A stretch of 45,339 bases of DNA from Rhodopseudomonas sp. AAP120 (GTDB lineage: Bacteria > Pseudomonadota > Alphaproteobacteria > Rhizobiales > Xanthobacteraceae): contig NZ_LJIC01000051.1 in NCBI RefSeq assembly GCF_001295845.1, positions 1 through 45,339 of the forward strand. The letters are read 5' to 3'. This document shows positions 27,149 to 35,022 of the stretch, in pieces. How positions within the stretch are numbered: the first letter of the stretch is position 1; every line of letters starts with the position of its first letter. The translations under genes were made by a program, and so were the position numbers. The notes under the pieces were generated by a model that saw only the letters and a list, made by a program, of their open reading frames with translations, was not told where the DNA came from and ran no database searches.

Positions 27149-29620
27149 TCAGGCGCGGCCGTGCTCGCGGGCGCCGCGTGCCACGATCGCCGCCGGCTGC
27201 GTCGCCAGCGGCCGGCCCCTGCCGAGCGGCGTGACGGCCAGCGTGTAGACCGCGAATGGCGATCGCATCGGGCCGAGCTGGATCAGCAGACAGGCGTCGT
27301 CCTGCTCGGCCAGATAATGCCGACCGCTGCGGCGCAGCCCGGCATCGATCAGCAGGCCGGCGGGAACGCTTACGACCTCCTGGCTGTGCGCGGCCTCGGC
27401 GATGGTCTTGCCCTGCTGCAACACGACGCCATCGAGCAATCCCTCGCGGGTCAATTTGCCGAGCGGCAATGCGATCGTCGCCAGCCCCATCTGCCGTGAC
27501 ACCGGGACGCGCACCCGCAGATCGCCGAGCCCGGTGAGGAACACCGTGACGGTCTCCAGCGTCGCAGTGCCGTCGGTCCTGAACAGGCCGACCTGCAGCG
27601 AGCCGCAGGGCGTTTCACCGACCACATCTGCCGACAGCCGATTAGCGCCGAACAGCGCGTAGAAGTAGGCCAGCGCCGGCGACAGCGCCGCGAAACTGCC
27701 GGCGATCCACATTGGCGGCGGCGCGGTGGTACAGGCCGCGGAGAGGCCGCGCGCCACGATCTGGTTGCGGATGAAGCCGGCGTCGATCATCGGTGCCAGC
27801 GTGGCGGTGCCGAGATTGACGTCGTGCTGGAAGTCGCCGAACAGCGCGAGCTCCTCGTCGTCGGGCAGCAGCAGCAATCGCCCGATCGTGGCTGCACTCC
27901 AGGCGGCGGACCGCGCAAGGTCGGCGTACGGTGCCAAGCTGTAATCCGCCGCGACGGCGTCGGCCACAGCCATGAAGGCAAGTGCGCCGGCCTGGATCTC
28001 GGCGCATCGCGCGATCTGCGCCGGCGGCCGCGGATTGGGCTCGCGCACGACGCCGCTATCCTGATAGTCGCGGACCGAACCTTCCGGCGAGCAGCAGATC
28101 TGTTCGAGGATCAGCGCGTTGCGCACCAGCATCCGGTTGACGTGCGGCGTCACCGTCCGGTCGCAGATGAAGCCTTCGGCGCTGTCGCCCTCGGCAAGGT
28201 CTTCGAGCGCGTCGTCGAGAGCGAACAAATACAGCCCGTGGAGCCGAAGCCCGTTGGCCTCGAGTCGCAGCGCGCGGCTCAGCGCTTTCTGGACGTTGCC
28301 CGAATAGCCGATATCGATCAGCACGAGATCGGTCAGCGCATCGAAATCCGCGATGGTCTCGCGCAGATAGCAGACCAGCCGGGCCCGGAGCCCGGCCGCC
28401 AGGTCGGCGACATCCCGCGGCTGCATCAGCATCGGCAACGCGTCGGCGAGATCGGCTCCGGTGGCGATGCCGCCGGGGTGGTCGGCGAAAAAGCCGGCGA
28501 TCGGGGCAGGCACAACCTTCAGCATGTCGCCGAATGTCGCGGCATCGATCTTCGGGATCTTGCGAAACAGCTCGCACAGCGGCGCCATCGTATCGGCCGA
28601 GGCGATCAGGCTGACGCGGCGGTTGACCTCGAGATAGCAGGCCGGAGCTTCGCGCGTTCGTTGCCAGACTTGATACGACAGGAAGCCGTCGCGGCCGAGG
28701 AAGGCGACGCCGACGCGGCGGCCGTCCTGGTCGAGCTTGGCCACGCGGTCCGCCACGAAGGCGTCGAACGCTCGCATCACCGGCCCGACCACGGTGACGC
28801 CGAGATGATACGCGGGCGATTGCTCGGCGCTGCGTGCCGCCACCATCCGTCGCAGTGTGCGGGCGCCATGATCGAGCTGCCGCGGATGACCGTCGCACAG
28901 GAGGTCGAACAGCGAGGCCTCGCGCTGCAACCGCGACGCCAGCCGCGCGCCGGCCTGCGGATAGTGCCGTGCCCGGATGCCGAAGCGCCGCGCGCCCTCG
29001 ATGTCGGCTTGCGGATTGTCGCCGACATGCAGCGCGGAAGCGACGTCGACCTGCTGCTCCGCCACATAGGCGGCGAACAGCGCTTCGCTCTTGCTGCTGC
29101 GATGATCGCAGGAGGCGTAGAGGAAATCCCAGGCGAGCTCGGGGCAGCACGCCCGCAGGAGTTGCCCCAGCCGCGCTGCGTCCCAATACGTATCGGAGAT
29201 GAATCCGACGCGGTGGCCGGCGCGTTTGTTGTCGAGATATTGCGCGAGGATTTCCGGATTTGTCCGGCACAAATCGAGTTCGGCACCGAACTCCGCGTCG
29301 ACCAGTTGATCGACGGCGCTATCATCCAGGCCGAATAGTTTGAACGGAAAGCAGGAATAGATTTCGGCGATGTGCACTTCGGCCGAGCCGCGAGTTTGTT
29401 TCGCTTTCGCCCGGGCGCGCGATTCAGCAAGGATGCGATGCTGACAGAAATGATCGGACATGTTTCGATCATCTTCGGAAATGCCGGAAAGCTGATAAGT
29501 CCTTTCAAACACGCCGGTCGGCGTGGTGCAGGCGCGTAGCAGAAATGTATCGAAAACATCGAACGAGCAGGCGCGCCGCGTCTGCGCCCGGCGGAAGCCG
29601 CCGATCGATAGTGCCGTCAT
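27149..29620 (-). CDS. Large HAD-superfamily protein (COG5610-like)
   Basis: An 823-residue protein with an N-terminal HAD phosphatase-like domain (about 15-225). It has motif I SFDVFDT (Asp21, Asp24), motif II FISDTYW (Ser142), Lys177, and motif IV HVGDNPQADIEGAR (Asp201, Asp206), so the catalytic set is complete. A second region (about 280-480) has VAFLGRDGFLSYQVW and VLIDIGYSGNVQKALSRAL, phrases found in COG5610-type proteins of surface-polysaccharide loci. The C-terminal 200 residues are beta-rich and unassigned. The 46-residue gene ends 3 bases upstream, so translation is probably coupled. It may process a sugar-phosphate or glycan; the substrate is not known. Confidence 0.75.
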   Translation of the reverse strand: MTALSIGGFRRAQTRRACSFDVFDTFLLRACTTPTGVFERTYQLSGISEDDRNMSDHFCQHRILAESRARAKAKQTRGSAEVHIAEIYSCFPFKLFGLDDSAVDQLVDAEFGAELDLCRTNPEILAQYLDNKRAGHRVGFISDTYWDAARLGQLLRACCPELAWDFLYASCDHRSSKSEALFAAYVAEQQVDVASALHVGDNPQADIEGARRFGIRARHYPQAGARLASRLQREASLFDLLCDGHPRQLDHGARTLRRMVAARSAEQSPAYHLGVTVVGPVMRAFDAFVADRVAKLDQDGRRVGVAFLGRDGFLSYQVWQRTREAPACYLEVNRRVSLIASADTMAPLCELFRKIPKIDAATFGDMLKVVPAPIAGFFADHPGGIATGADLADALPMLMQPRDVADLAAGLRARLVCYLRETIADFDALTDLVLIDIGYSGNVQKALSRALRLEANGLRLHGLYLFALDDALEDLAEGDSAEGFICDRTVTPHVNRMLVRNALILEQICCSPEGSVRDYQDSGVVREPNPRPPAQIARCAEIQAGALAFMAVADAVAADYSLAPYADLARSAAWSAATIGRLLLLPDDEELALFGDFQHDVNLGTATLAPMIDAGFIRNQIVARGLSAACTTAPPPMWIAGSFAALSPALAYFYALFGANRLSADVVGETPCGSLQVGLFRTDGTATLETVTVFLTGLGDLRVRVPVSRQMGLATIALPLGKLTREGLLDGVVLQQGKTIAEAAHSQEVVSVPAGLLIDAGLRRSGRHYLAEQDDACLLIQLGPMRSPFAVYTLAVTPLGRGRPLATQPAAIVARGAREHGRA

Positions 29621-29623
29621 GAC

Positions 29624-29764
29624 TCATAGCCCGCTTGTTTGTCGCCGCTTCAACGCGTGGTAATCGATAAGCAGGCGCTCGATCGCCCGAAATGTTACTT
29701 CGTGATCGAAATGACGCGGATCGCCGACTGACAGCGCGATGATTTGCGCTAGTGTCGAGTGCAT
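29624..29764 (-). CDS. Small protein (46 aa) leading the HAD operon
   Basis: A short open frame with normal codon use that starts at ATG 29764 and ends at TGA 29624-29626, three bases before the HAD gene start. It begins MHSTLAQIIALSVGDPRHFD and continues with TFRAIERLLIDYHALKRRQ, an amphipathic helical pattern with a basic end. ATG 29785 would add seven residues. I do not recognise a family. Tight spacing with the next gene and well-ordered hydrophobic and charged residues support a real gene. Confidence 0.55.
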   Translation of the reverse strand: MHSTLAQIIALSVGDPRHFDHEVTFRAIERLLIDYHALKRRQTSGL

Positions 29765-29785
29765 GATTCGGAACTCACAGCTCAT

Positions 29786-30133
29786 CGCAGGATCACGACG
29801 ACGAACGTGCGATCACCCCGTCGGCGTTTCTGGTCCTCGCTCCCGAGTCTGGTCCACGGCCGCTCGCTCATTCGCCGCGCGTCCTATCCGCGCGCCGGGA
29901 GACGACATGCGAGCGGCCGGCCGTGCCTCCGCGTGGTGGTGGTCCGTTCTCTGCCGGAGTGACCCGGGGCGCGTCCAACGCCGGCAAAAAATGCCGCATG
30001 GTGGGCAAAACATTCCCACTAACTATTTGAAAAATAATCAAAATACCGCGCCTGATCGGGCACGGACGGACGTTCAACACGACGAGGCCAGACTGGTTCG
30101 GCGCCAGCGGCGTTGCGGGTTGGAGGATGGGGC
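29786..30133. other. Divergent intergenic region before the sigma-factor gene
   Basis: About 350 bases between the HAD operon and the ECF sigma gene. Short open frames on both strands lack ribosome-binding sites and protein-like composition. The stretch 30019-30046 (AACTATTTGAAAAATAATCA) is the most AT-rich patch of this part and probably holds promoters or operators for one or both directions. GGAGG at 30122-30126 is the sigma-gene ribosome-binding site. Confidence 0.4.
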
Positions 30134-30829
30134 ATGAGTTACGCGGTCGAAATCTCGGCGCCTGCCGAAGCCAACGTCGCAGCGCTCGCGCGAGACCACG
30201 ATGCGTCGCCCGAGATGGCGCCGCCCCTCGTACCCGACGCGCCGCGACCTGCTGCGGAAACTGTGTTCGACGAGGACGCGCCGCTGCTCGATCAGCTCGC
30301 GACCGGAGACGAAGGCGCATTCCGCGCGCTGGTCGAACGCCACATCGATCGCGGCTACGCGATCGCGCTGCGTATTCTCGGCAACGCCGCCGATGCCGAG
30401 GACGTGGTGCAGGACACCATGCTGAAGGTCTGGACGCATCGCGGCCGCTGGCAGCACGGCCGCGCCAAGTTCTCGACCTGGCTGTACCGCGTAATCAGCA
30501 ATCGCTGCATCGACCTGCGCCGCAAGCCGCGCACCGAGAACGTCGACGCCGTCCCCGAGGTCGCCGACTCGCAGCTCGACGCCAGCCGCGTGATCGAGCG
30601 CAACGAACTCAGCCGGATGCTGGAAACAGCGATGCAGAGGCTGCCGGATCAGCAGCGCCTCGCGCTGATCCTGTCGTATCACGAGAACATGAGTAACGGC
30701 GAGATCGCCGACGTCATGGAAAGCACCGTCTACGCGGTGGAATCCTTGTTGAAGCGGGGGCGGCAACAGCTTCGCGCCTTGCTGCGCGGACACGAGCGTG
30801 ACCTGCGCGGCGCGTTTACCGACTGTTGA
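30134..30829 (+). CDS. ECF-type RNA polymerase sigma factor
   Basis: A 231-residue group 4 sigma factor with regions 2 and 4 only. Region 2 shows YAIALRILGNAADAEDVVQD and KFSTWLYRVISNRCIDLRRK (about 75-135). Region 4 shows LPDQQRLALILSYHENMSNG and EIADVMESTVYAVESLLKRG (about 175-215). A 50-residue Ala/Pro-rich N-terminal extension precedes region 2. GGAGG 7 bases before ATG 30134 fixes the start. Flagellin begins 137 bases downstream, and a small WP-motif protein of a type that often accompanies ECF sigma genes is found only after the flagellar genes. The regulon is unknown; its own locus is a natural first guess. Confidence 0.9.
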   Translation: MSYAVEISAPAEANVAALARDHDASPEMAPPLVPDAPRPAAETVFDEDAPLLDQLATGDEGAFRALVERHIDRGYAIALRILGNAADAEDVVQDTMLKVWTHRGRWQHGRAKFSTWLYRVISNRCIDLRRKPRTENVDAVPEVADSQLDASRVIERNELSRMLETAMQRLPDQQRLALILSYHENMSNGEIADVMESTVYAVESLLKRGRQQLRALLRGHERDLRGAFTDC

Positions 30830-30966
30830 CCATAATTCGGCTGCCGCACGCATTCGCCGCCTGATCGAAGCGGCTCCTTCCGTTCGAACATCAGACGGGG
30901 ACGATCCGCGTCCGGTGTCATCGCCGCCACGCGGCTGGTCACGCCGATCAGCACAGGAGCCTTGCT

Positions 30967-31791
30967 ATGCCCGCGATCTCGACCAACACGGCGGCCAATT
31001 CGGCGGTCCGCTATCTCAATATCAACTCCGCGCAGGAAACCAGCTCGCTGTCCAAACTGGCGAGCGGCTCGCGCATCACCTCCGCGTCGGACGACGCGGC
31101 CGGCCTTGCGATTTCGACCCGGATCTCCTCGGACGTCACCACGCTGCAGCAGGCCGCCACCAATGCGTCGCAGGCCGTCGCGATCCTGCAGACCGCGGAC
31201 GGCGGCGCCTCCAACATCAGCGACATCCTGGCCCGCATGAAGTCGCTGGCGTCGGAATCGGCGTCCGGCACCACCACGGATTCGAGCCGCGCCTACATCA
31301 ATTCGGAATTCTCGCAGCTCTCCAGCCAGATCGACTCGATCGCCAGCGGCACCCGCTATTCCAGCCAGAGCCTGCTCGACGGCACCAGCGTGTTCGCCTC
31401 GGGCGTCTCGGTGCTGGTCGGCACGCAAGGCAGCGACACCATCACGATCACGCTGTCCAATCTCAAGTCGTCGACGCTCGGCGTCTCGACGCTCGACGTC
31501 AGTACGCAGTCCGGCGCCACCACGGCGTTGAGTTCGCTCGACACCGCAATCAACACGGTCTCGGCGGCGCGCGCCAGCATCGGCGCGCAGGAGTCGCGGT
31601 TCAATTTCAGCGCCGACTCGATCTCGACCCAGACGCAGAATCTGCAGTCGGCGAACTCGGCCATCAGGGACGTCGATATCGCCTCCGAGCAGGCCAAGCT
31701 GTCGTCCGCCGAGGTCAAGACCCAGGCGGCAGTTTCGGCCGAAGCTGCGGCGAACCAGATGCCGCAGTACCTGCTGAAGCTGCTCAGCTGA
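30967..31791 (+). CDS. fliC: Flagellin (short form)
   Basis: A 274-residue flagellin. The conserved N-terminal helix pair is recognisable (LASGSRITSASDDAAGLAIS, then TTLQQAATNASQAVAILQTA), as is the C-terminal helix pair (RASIGAQESRFNFSADSIS, ending in MPQYLLKLLS). The variable middle is only about 60-70 residues, so the surface-exposed domains are small. The composition is rich in Ser and Thr and holds no Cys or Trp. AGGAG (30955-30959) lies 7 bases before the ATG. It is the first gene of a flagellin-FliD-FliS cassette. Whether it is the main or an alternative filament protein cannot be told from this window. Confidence 0.95.
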   Translation: MPAISTNTAANSAVRYLNINSAQETSSLSKLASGSRITSASDDAAGLAISTRISSDVTTLQQAATNASQAVAILQTADGGASNISDILARMKSLASESASGTTTDSSRAYINSEFSQLSSQIDSIASGTRYSSQSLLDGTSVFASGVSVLVGTQGSDTITITLSNLKSSTLGVSTLDVSTQSGATTALSSLDTAINTVSAARASIGAQESRFNFSADSISTQTQNLQSANSAIRDVDIASEQAKLSSAEVKTQAAVSAEAAANQMPQYLLKLLS

Positions 31792-31802
31792 TGAAGCCCT
31801 CG

Positions 31803-31826
31803 CCGGGCCGGTCACGGCCGGCCCGG
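31803..31826 (+). other. Hairpin between flagellin and fliD
   Basis: CCGGGCCGG (31803-31811) pairs with CCGGCCCGG (31818-31826) around TCACGG, 11 bases after the flagellin stop. It has no T run. It could stabilise the flagellin mRNA or partly reduce transcription into fliD, so that far more flagellin than cap protein is made. The effect is inferred, not shown. Confidence 0.55.
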
Positions 31827-31852
31827 CATCACCATGAGATCGACCCGGGATC

Positions 31853-33562
31853 ATGACATCGGTCAGCAGCACGACCTCCGGCACCGCCGGAACCACGACG
31901 AGCAGTACGTCGTCGTCCGGCACATCGGTGACGACCTCCGGAACCTCGACCACGACCAGCGTCGACTGGGATTCGCTGATCGCCTCGGCGGTCAACGCCA
32001 AGCTCGCCGCGGCGACGTCGATCTCGACCAAAATCACCGCCAACGAAGCCAAGATCGCCGCCTATCAGACGCTGCAGACCAACCTCAGCACGTTGTCCTC
32101 GGGGCTGTCGTCGCTGGCGACCGCTGTGGTCAATTCGCTCGCCACCAACGTGTTCGCCACCCGGGCCGCGACGCTGAGTTCGACCGGCGACGTCAGCGCG
32201 TCGTCGGCGCTCTCGATGTCGGTGAAGAACGGCGCCGCGACCGGCGACCACACCCTGACGATCAGCCAGATCGCGACCGCCCATAAGGTGATGAGCGCGA
32301 CGCAATCGAGCGCCACCGACGCGCTCGGCAGCAGCGGCACGATTTCGCTCGGTCTCGCCGGCGGCAGCAGCACGGCGATTTCGATCACCAGCACGATGTC
32401 GCTGCAGGATGTCGTCGACGCCGTCAACGCCCAGAGCGCGACCACCAATGTCGAAGCCTCGATCGTGCAGGTGTCGAGCGGCTCGTACCGGATGGTGCTG
32501 ACGGCGACGCAGGATGCCGCCGACATTCAATACTCCAGCACGTCCGGCGACGATGTTCTCAACACGCTCGGCTTCACCGACGGCTCGGGCAGTTTCGCCA
32601 ACGTGCTGCAGACGGCGCAGCCCGCCGAATTCACGCTCGACGGCATCGCGATGACGCGCGACACCAACGACATCTCCGACGTGCTGACCGGCGTGACGTT
32701 CAACCTGCTGCAGGCGACGCCGAGCGGCTCCAGCATCAATATCAGCATCGGCACCGACACCAGCCAGATCAGCTCGGCGCTGCAGACCTTCGTCACCAAC
32801 TACAACGCCTATCGGGACGCTGTGATCGCCCAGCAGGCGACCAATTCGGACGGCACCGCCTCCGACGGCGCGGTGCTGTTCGGCGACAGCACGATGCGGG
32901 ACATCACCAGCCGGCTCGAAGCGGCGCTGAACACCACCGTCGGCGGCCTGTCGATGAGCGCGATCGGCCTGTCCTTCAACGAAAAGAACGAACTCGAGCT
33001 CGACACCAGCACGCTGTCGAGCATCCTGTCGACCAATCTCAGCGGTGTCACCAAGCTGTTGTCGGCGCAGACCACGACGTCGTCGAGTCAGCTTGCCGTG
33101 GTCAACACCGGCACCGCGCCGCAATCCTTCACGCTGGATCTGGCGGTCGATTCCAGCGGCAATCTCACCAGCGCCTCGGTCAATGGCGACTCGTCGCTGT
33201 TCACGGTGAGCGGCACCACCATCATCGGGGCGTCGGGCACCGCCTATGCGGGCATGGCCTTCACCTACAGCGGCACGACGGCGCAGTCGATCAGCGTGAC
33301 GTCGACCACCGGCATCGCGTCGCAGATCTACCAGATCGCGAACAGCACCTCGTCGACCAGCGGTTCGCTGCAGACGATGATCAGCGGGCTGCAGAGCCGC
33401 GACTCCGATCTGCAGCAGAAGGTCGACGACATCACGGCGGCGGCCGCCACCTACAAGAGCCAGTTGCAGACGCAATACGCCAACTATCAGGCGGCGATCG
33501 CCAGCGCCGACAACACGCTGACCTATCTGAAAGCCCTCCTCAACGCCAGTTCGAGTAATTGA
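31853..33562 (+). CDS. fliD: Flagellar hook-associated protein 2 (filament cap, FliD)
   Basis: A 569-residue secreted cap protein on which flagellin monomers assemble at the filament tip. After a Ser/Thr/Gly-only leader (residues 4-36) comes the FliD N-terminal domain VDWDSLIASAVNAKLAAATS with a coiled-coil stretch. The C-terminal coiled coil contains SRDSDLQQKVDDITAAAATY and ends with DNTLTYLKALLNASSS. The middle domains are Thr/Ser-rich, and the protein holds no cysteine. The leader is longer and lower in complexity than in model FliD proteins. The stop codon overlaps the fliS start by one base. Confidence 0.93.
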   Translation: MTSVSSTTSGTAGTTTSSTSSSGTSVTTSGTSTTTSVDWDSLIASAVNAKLAAATSISTKITANEAKIAAYQTLQTNLSTLSSGLSSLATAVVNSLATNVFATRAATLSSTGDVSASSALSMSVKNGAATGDHTLTISQIATAHKVMSATQSSATDALGSSGTISLGLAGGSSTAISITSTMSLQDVVDAVNAQSATTNVEASIVQVSSGSYRMVLTATQDAADIQYSSTSGDDVLNTLGFTDGSGSFANVLQTAQPAEFTLDGIAMTRDTNDISDVLTGVTFNLLQATPSGSSINISIGTDTSQISSALQTFVTNYNAYRDAVIAQQATNSDGTASDGAVLFGDSTMRDITSRLEAALNTTVGGLSMSAIGLSFNEKNELELDTSTLSSILSTNLSGVTKLLSAQTTTSSSQLAVVNTGTAPQSFTLDLAVDSSGNLTSASVNGDSSLFTVSGTTIIGASGTAYAGMAFTYSGTTAQSISVTSTTGIASQIYQIANSTSSTSGSLQTMISGLQSRDSDLQQKVDDITAAAATYKSQLQTQYANYQAAIASADNTLTYLKALLNASSSN

Positions 33563-33984
33563 TGACCCAGCATTCGATGGCCCAGCGGGCCAACCAGGCC
33601 TACCGCGGCGCCGCCGTGGCCGTGCCGCCGTTGAAGGCGGTGGTGATGCTCCACGCCGGCGCCATCACGCAGCTCCGCCGCGCGATCGAGGCGCAGGAGG
33701 CGCGGCGGTTCGAAGAGGGGCACGAATGCGTGGTGCGGGCGACCGCGATCCTGCGCGGGCTGAGCCACTATCTCGATTCCGGCCGGGGCGGCGCGCTGGC
33801 CGAGCGGCTGTTCAACACCTACAACGCGCTGGTGCTGGCGGCGTTGCGCGCCTCGGGCCGGCCTCACGCGGGCGCCAATCTGCAGCGCATCATCGACGGC
33901 ATCGCCGAACTGCGCGAGGCGTGGGAATACGTCGAGACCACGGCCCGGACGGCTGCGCCGACCGCTTCCCGCCGCGCCGAGTAA
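33562..33984 (+). CDS. fliS: Flagellar export chaperone FliS
   Basis: A 140-residue helical chaperone that binds the C-terminus of flagellin and prevents early polymerisation in the cytoplasm. The N-terminal ANQAYRGAAVAVPPLKAVVM corresponds to the FliS NxY region, followed by LHAGAITQLRRAIEAQEARR and a C-terminal helix with EAWEYVETTA. The ATG overlaps the fliD stop (TGATG), so translation is coupled. The GRGG loop sits where FliS contacts flagellin. Confidence 0.88.
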   Translation: MTQHSMAQRANQAYRGAAVAVPPLKAVVMLHAGAITQLRRAIEAQEARRFEEGHECVVRATAILRGLSHYLDSGRGGALAERLFNTYNALVLAALRASGRPHAGANLQRIIDGIAELREAWEYVETTARTAAPTASRRAE

Positions 33985-34160
33985 TGCCCCGAGGCCGGCG
34001 CGGGTGGAAAGCGATTTCCGGCGGCCCCCAAATGCTTTAAGACGGACATTGTAGCGCCGTGCCGATCGAATCGGCAGCGCTGCAACAGACCGACTGTTCC
34101 GTCACGTGGATCGATGATTCCAACGTGCGGGAACGCGCCAGCCCTCTCGTCGAGCATGCG

Positions 34161-34454
34161 ATGGACATTGCGGAGTTCGAGGATCTGATTGACCGGCTGG
34201 GGGATGATCCGTCCCGATGGCCCGATGATCAGCGTCGCGAAGCCGAGCGTCTGGTCGCGACCTCCGCGGAGGCGCAGCGGCTGCTCGCCGACGCCAAGGC
34301 GGTCCGCGAAGCCCTGGCTGCGCCGCCGGTCCGGGCTCCGGCCGGCCTTGCCGACCGCATCGTCACAGCCGCCAGGCAAGCTCAGGTGGAACCGCAGGGA
34401 TCTCCCGAGGGCGAGGCCGATCAGCCTGCCGCCGCGAAAGTCTTCGCCCGCTGA
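34161..34454 (+). CDS. Small WP-motif protein of the type found with ECF sigma factors
   Basis: A 97-residue acidic protein that begins MDIAEFEDLIDRLGDDPSRW and continues PDDQRREAERLVATS. The D...RLGDDPSRWP pattern followed by a helical Ala/Arg/Glu region recalls small proteins encoded beside ECF sigma factors in alphaproteobacteria, some of them anti-sigma-like. No membrane segment is seen. An inverted repeat, TGCCGAT (34060-34066) and ATCGGCA (34070-34076), lies in its 5' region and may be an operator. The longer start at GTG 34059 is possible but adds unconserved residues. The rest of 33985-34160 shows nothing clear. Confidence 0.65.
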   Translation: MDIAEFEDLIDRLGDDPSRWPDDQRREAERLVATSAEAQRLLADAKAVREALAAPPVRAPAGLADRIVTAARQAQVEPQGSPEGEADQPAAAKVFAR

Positions 34455-34506
34455 GCGCCCGCAGGTTTACGGCCGGACGGATCTGCTTCCCGGGCCAGAG
34501 CGGCCG

Positions 34507-35022
34507 TCAGCTGCTCGCCGGCAGGCTCACGGTCCACGGCTCGTCGAACACGTGCTCTTCGAGATTCAGCCCCGGCCCAGAGCGGTCGATCACCACGAAA
34601 TCCTGCGCAGCGCCGTATGGCGTCAGCACGCCGTGCCAGACGTTGCGCGCGTAGCAGACGCCCTGATGCGGGGCGGTGAAGAAAGCCTGCGGCCTGCCGG
34701 GTCCGCCCGCTTCATCCGGACACACGATCACCAGAAACGGCGCGGCGTTCAGCGGCACGAACGCCTGGGCGCCGAGCGGGTGGCGCTCGACCAGCGCCAG
34801 CCGCAGCGGCAGCCGATAAGGCTGCGCCTCGACCAGCCCGACCACGACCTGCGCGCCGTCACCGGTCACATCGATCGCGGCGAGGTCGTGGTAGCGCTGC
34901 GCCATGCCGGCGTTCATCGGCCGCGGCGCGACCTGTGCGGTGTCGATGACTTGGCCAAACGGCGCGAACGCCGCGGCGGTCAGCGGCTGCGCGATCAGTA
35001 CGCGGTCGCGCGCATCGCTCAT
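34507..35022 (-). CDS. allA: Ureidoglycolate lyase
   Basis: A 171-residue cytoplasmic enzyme that splits (S)-ureidoglycolate to glyoxylate and urea, the last ureide step of purine breakdown. The family shows FAPFGQVIDTAQVAPRPMNAG near the N-terminus and APHQGVCYARNVWHGVLTPY near the C-terminus, where metal and substrate ligands cluster. The ATG at 35022 overlaps the allE stop (ATGA), so the two are translationally coupled. An open frame continues upstream but is just the antisense of allE. It ends 52 bases from the convergent WP-motif gene. Confidence 0.9.
   Translation of the reverse strand: MSDARDRVLIAQPLTAAAFAPFGQVIDTAQVAPRPMNAGMAQRYHDLAAIDVTGDGAQVVVGLVEAQPYRLPLRLALVERHPLGAQAFVPLNAAPFLVIVCPDEAGGPGRPQAFFTAPHQGVCYARNVWHGVLTPYGAAQDFVVIDRSGPGLNLEEHVFDEPWTVSLPASS

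Noticed and set aside
29739-30137. Possible genes on both strands of the region before the sigma factor
   Set aside because: No ribosome-binding site, no hydrophobic or domain pattern, and the strongest candidates overlap one another.
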